Positions 62,203 through 64,000 of a stretch of 64,000 nt of DNA are shown here, one piece after another. A model generated the notes under the pieces. That model was not told the DNA's origin. It did no database searches and saw only the letters and a program-made list of their open reading frames with translations. A program made the translations under genes and the position numbers. Within the stretch, counting starts at the first letter, position 1. Each line of letters starts with the position of its first letter. Source of the stretch: Desulfococcaceae bacterium (lineage in GTDB: Bacteria; Desulfobacterota; Desulfobacteria; Desulfobacterales; Desulfosalsimonadaceae); NCBI GenBank assembly GCA_030145385.1, contig JAQYVU010000011.1, positions 1 to 64,000 on the forward strand, given 5' to 3'.

Positions 62203-63579
62203 GTGAAAACTCTTTCCTTTACAAAAAAACTGGCTTATGCGGCACCGGCATTTGCGCTGGCCGTTGTCGGCATTCCTGTTTATGTCTATATCCCGAAATT
62301 CTATACAGATGTTGTCGGCGTCCACATTTCCGCCCTGGGGATCATCCTTCTGATCGTTCGTCTGTTTGACGCGGTGACCGACCCGGCCATCGGCCTGATA
62401 TCCGACCGTCTTAAAACCCCTTTTGGCCGACGCCGCCCTTTGATTGCCGTCGGTTCCCTGTTTACCGCCGCCGCCATCCTGCTTTTATTCAACCCCCCGA
62501 AAATGGGTGAAGATGCGGCCACTCTCTGGTTCATGAGCTTGATATTTCTATTGTTTCTGTTCTGGACGGTGGTGATTGTTCCCTATGAATCTTTAGGTCC
62601 GGAACTGACCTTTGATTATGATGAACGGACCACCCTTTTCAGCATCCGGGATGGCGCACTGATTGCCGGGACCCTTGCAGCGGCGGCATCTCCGGCAGCT
62701 GTTAAATGGCTGTTCAGCATTCCGGATACTCCTGACGGTGAACGAACCACTTTTTTTGTTCTATCCGTTGTCTATACGCCGCTCATCCTTGCCGCCACCC
62801 TTTGGTGCGTAATGTCCTTTCGTGAAAAAGCAGTACAATTGGCCGAACGCACCGAGAGCTTTGTAACCCTGATCATGTCCAGCTTAAAAAACCGGCCGTT
62901 CCGGATCCTGCTCATCTCCTACACCATCAGCGCGATCGGCAATAACCTGCCGGCAACGCTCATCCTCTATTATGTGGAATATGTGCTCCATTCCCCCCGC
63001 GCGGACCTGTTTCTGCTGCTTTATTTTGCAACAGGAATCCTGTTTCTGCCTTTGTGGGTCTATGGATCGGGGAAAGTCGGGAAAAAAAACGTATGGCTGG
63101 CATCCATGGCGCTTAACACAGGGGCCTTTTTCGGCGTTTTTTTTCTCGGCCCCGGAGATGAATTCATCTACGGCGTACTGGTGTTTTTATCCGGTATCGG
63201 TTTCGGCGCCACACTGGCGATTCCATCCGCCATTCAGGCGGATGTGATTGACTATGATGAACTGATTTCCGGCGAACGGCGGGAAGGACTTTATATCGGA
63301 CTCTGGTCGATTGCCAAGAAACTGGCGGCAGCCTTCGGTGTCGGTGCCGGACTGGCTTTACTCGGGACTGCAGGATACGTTCCCAATATCAGGCAACCCG
63401 AATCCGTGGTGATGACCCTGCGGATCCTTTACGCCATGGTTCCGTGCCTGTGCAATACCGCCGGTTTTTTGATTGCCCTGTCCTATCCGCTCAGCGGCGG
63501 CATTCACCGGGAAATACGTCAGGCCATTGAACGCCGGTCCCAGGGAAAATCTTTTCATGACCCGCTGGCTGTAAAATAA
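62203..63579 (+). CDS. MFS/GPH-type transporter
   Basis: A 458-residue membrane protein of about twelve hydrophobic helices, in the glycoside-pentoside-hexuronide:cation symporter branch. The signature DAVTDPAIGLISDRLKTPFGRRRPLI is in the first cytoplasmic loop. The substrate is unknown; in stress clusters with cfa and DUF1365 the cargo may be a lipid-linked compound and not a sugar. Start is a GTG at 62203 preceded by GAGAG. The next gene follows after 18 bases. Confidence 0.88.
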   Translation: MKTLSFTKKLAYAAPAFALAVVGIPVYVYIPKFYTDVVGVHISALGIILLIVRLFDAVTDPAIGLISDRLKTPFGRRRPLIAVGSLFTAAAILLLFNPPKMGEDAATLWFMSLIFLLFLFWTVVIVPYESLGPELTFDYDERTTLFSIRDGALIAGTLAAAASPAAVKWLFSIPDTPDGERTTFFVLSVVYTPLILAATLWCVMSFREKAVQLAERTESFVTLIMSSLKNRPFRILLISYTISAIGNNLPATLILYYVEYVLHSPRADLFLLLYFATGILFLPLWVYGSGKVGKKNVWLASMALNTGAFFGVFFLGPGDEFIYGVLVFLSGIGFGATLAIPSAIQADVIDYDELISGERREGLYIGLWSIAKKLAAAFGVGAGLALLGTAGYVPNIRQPESVVMTLRILYAMVPCLCNTAGFLIALSYPLSGGIHREIRQAIERRSQGKSFHDPLAVK

Positions 63580-63597
63580 ATATCCGGGAGAAAATCA

Positions 63598-64000
63598 ATG
63601 GAGAACTATCTTTCACTTTTTTTTATAAATCTTGCGGCAGCCGCTGTTTTAATGACTGCCGGATGGGTGATCAGCCTGGCCCGCAGCAACGTGACCATTG
63701 CCGACAGTTTCTGGGGTCTCGGTTTTATCCTCATTGCCTGGCTGACCTTTTTTATCACTGACGGATTTATTGTCCGGAAAATAATTCTTACGCTGCTGGT
63801 CACCTTCTGGGGTCTGCGGCTGTTTATCCACCTGAGCCGCCGTAACCGCGGAAAAGATGAAGATCCCCGTTATGCCGTGTGGCGCAAAAAACACGGACCG
63901 AACTTTTGGATTATCAGCCTGTTTAAAGTGTTTCTAATTCAGGCATTATTTCAGTGGTCCATTGCACTTGGCGTGCAGTTTGGGCAGATTTCCGCTATCC
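63598..64000 (+). CDS. DUF1295 membrane protein (runs off the window)
   Basis: The first 134 residues of a COG3752-type membrane protein. Visible parts are four hydrophobic helices, ADSFWGLGFILIAW, WGLRLFIHLSRRNRGKDEDPRY (shortened: WGLRLFIHLSRRN) and the charged VWRKKHG. DUF1295 relates to steroid 5-alpha reductases and isoprenylcysteine methyltransferases; members occur in clusters with DUF1365 and cfa. A GGGAGA ribosome site precedes the ATG at 63598. Cut by the window edge; about half is missing. Confidence 0.9.
   Translation, partial: MENYLSLFFINLAAAAVLMTAGWVISLARSNVTIADSFWGLGFILIAWLTFFITDGFIVRKIILTLLVTFWGLRLFIHLSRRNRGKDEDPRYAVWRKKHGPNFWIISLFKVFLIQALFQWSIALGVQFGQISAI

Noticed and set aside
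1-64000. CRISPR arrays, rRNA genes, intact transposases or phage genes
   Set aside because: I looked for regular direct repeats, rRNA-like blocks and transposase motifs and saw none.

Overview
The window is a stretch of a bacterial chromosome that looks like a Desulfobacterota (deltaproteobacterial, Desulfobacterales-like) genome. This is inferred from protein style, not from a marker gene. Supporting signs are a selenocysteine-containing HesB/IscA-like protein, a PAS protein ending in the CxxC-ribbon tail common in that group, a REC-DUF3369-HD-GYP regulator, a DUF4911 protein next to miaB, FolE2 instead of FolE, and moderately AT-rich intergenic DNA. No rRNA, CRISPR array, intact insertion sequence or prophage was seen. 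One tRNA (Phe) is present.

Region 1 (1-38.8 kb) is mostly core metabolism and information processing. On the minus strand lie DUF4911-miaB; ileS-lspA-lgt-holA followed by a helicase/nuclease fusion and an HD-GYP response regulator; psd(remnant)-pssA-leuB-greA-rpoZ-ttcA-folE2; lon-tsaB; lepA; and valS-nadC-rhomboid. On the plus strand lie recJ, an RNase Z-like hydrolase, dtd, dacB, pilD, ndk, a GGDEF response regulator, rsmE and tRNA-Phe. Points of note are a psd gene cut down to its C-terminal third with an in-frame TAG, an in-frame TGA read as selenocysteine in a HesB-like protein, a MrfA-MrfB-like fusion, a rhomboid protease carrying a DnaJ-C-terminal-like domain, and a duplicated ribosome-binding/start site before ileS.

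Region 2 (39-64 kb) is accessory in character. It holds a class II photolyase, an NDH-2-like flavoprotein, a DUF523-DUF1722 protein, an NmrA-type SDR, SRPBCC proteins, a cyclopropane-synthase-type methyltransferase overlapping-in-series with a COG2907 flavoprotein and DUF1365, a Blc lipocalin, DUF2177, a chalcone-isomerase-like protein, a GPH/MFS transporter and DUF1295. These families are known to travel together in proteobacterial gene sets for light/singlet-oxygen stress and membrane-lipid modification (RpoE-ChrR type, including furan fatty acid synthesis). Here they are spread over several transcription units and mixed with a sulfite-reductase-like protein, a hemerythrin, a PPDK-like enzyme and a PAS sensor. 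No sigma factor or ChrR is visible in the window.

The accessory half also shows decay. There is a dioxygenase (DODA/LigB) with an internal deletion, a ferredoxin broken after its third cysteine, unusual Ser-for-Cys positions in two Fe-S families, and gene-poor stretches at 42.8-43.3 and 50.4-51.2 kb. Two intergenic palindromic elements of about 120 bp and a pair of paralogous small CPxWSP proteins (60.2-61.2 kb) are further unexplained structure.
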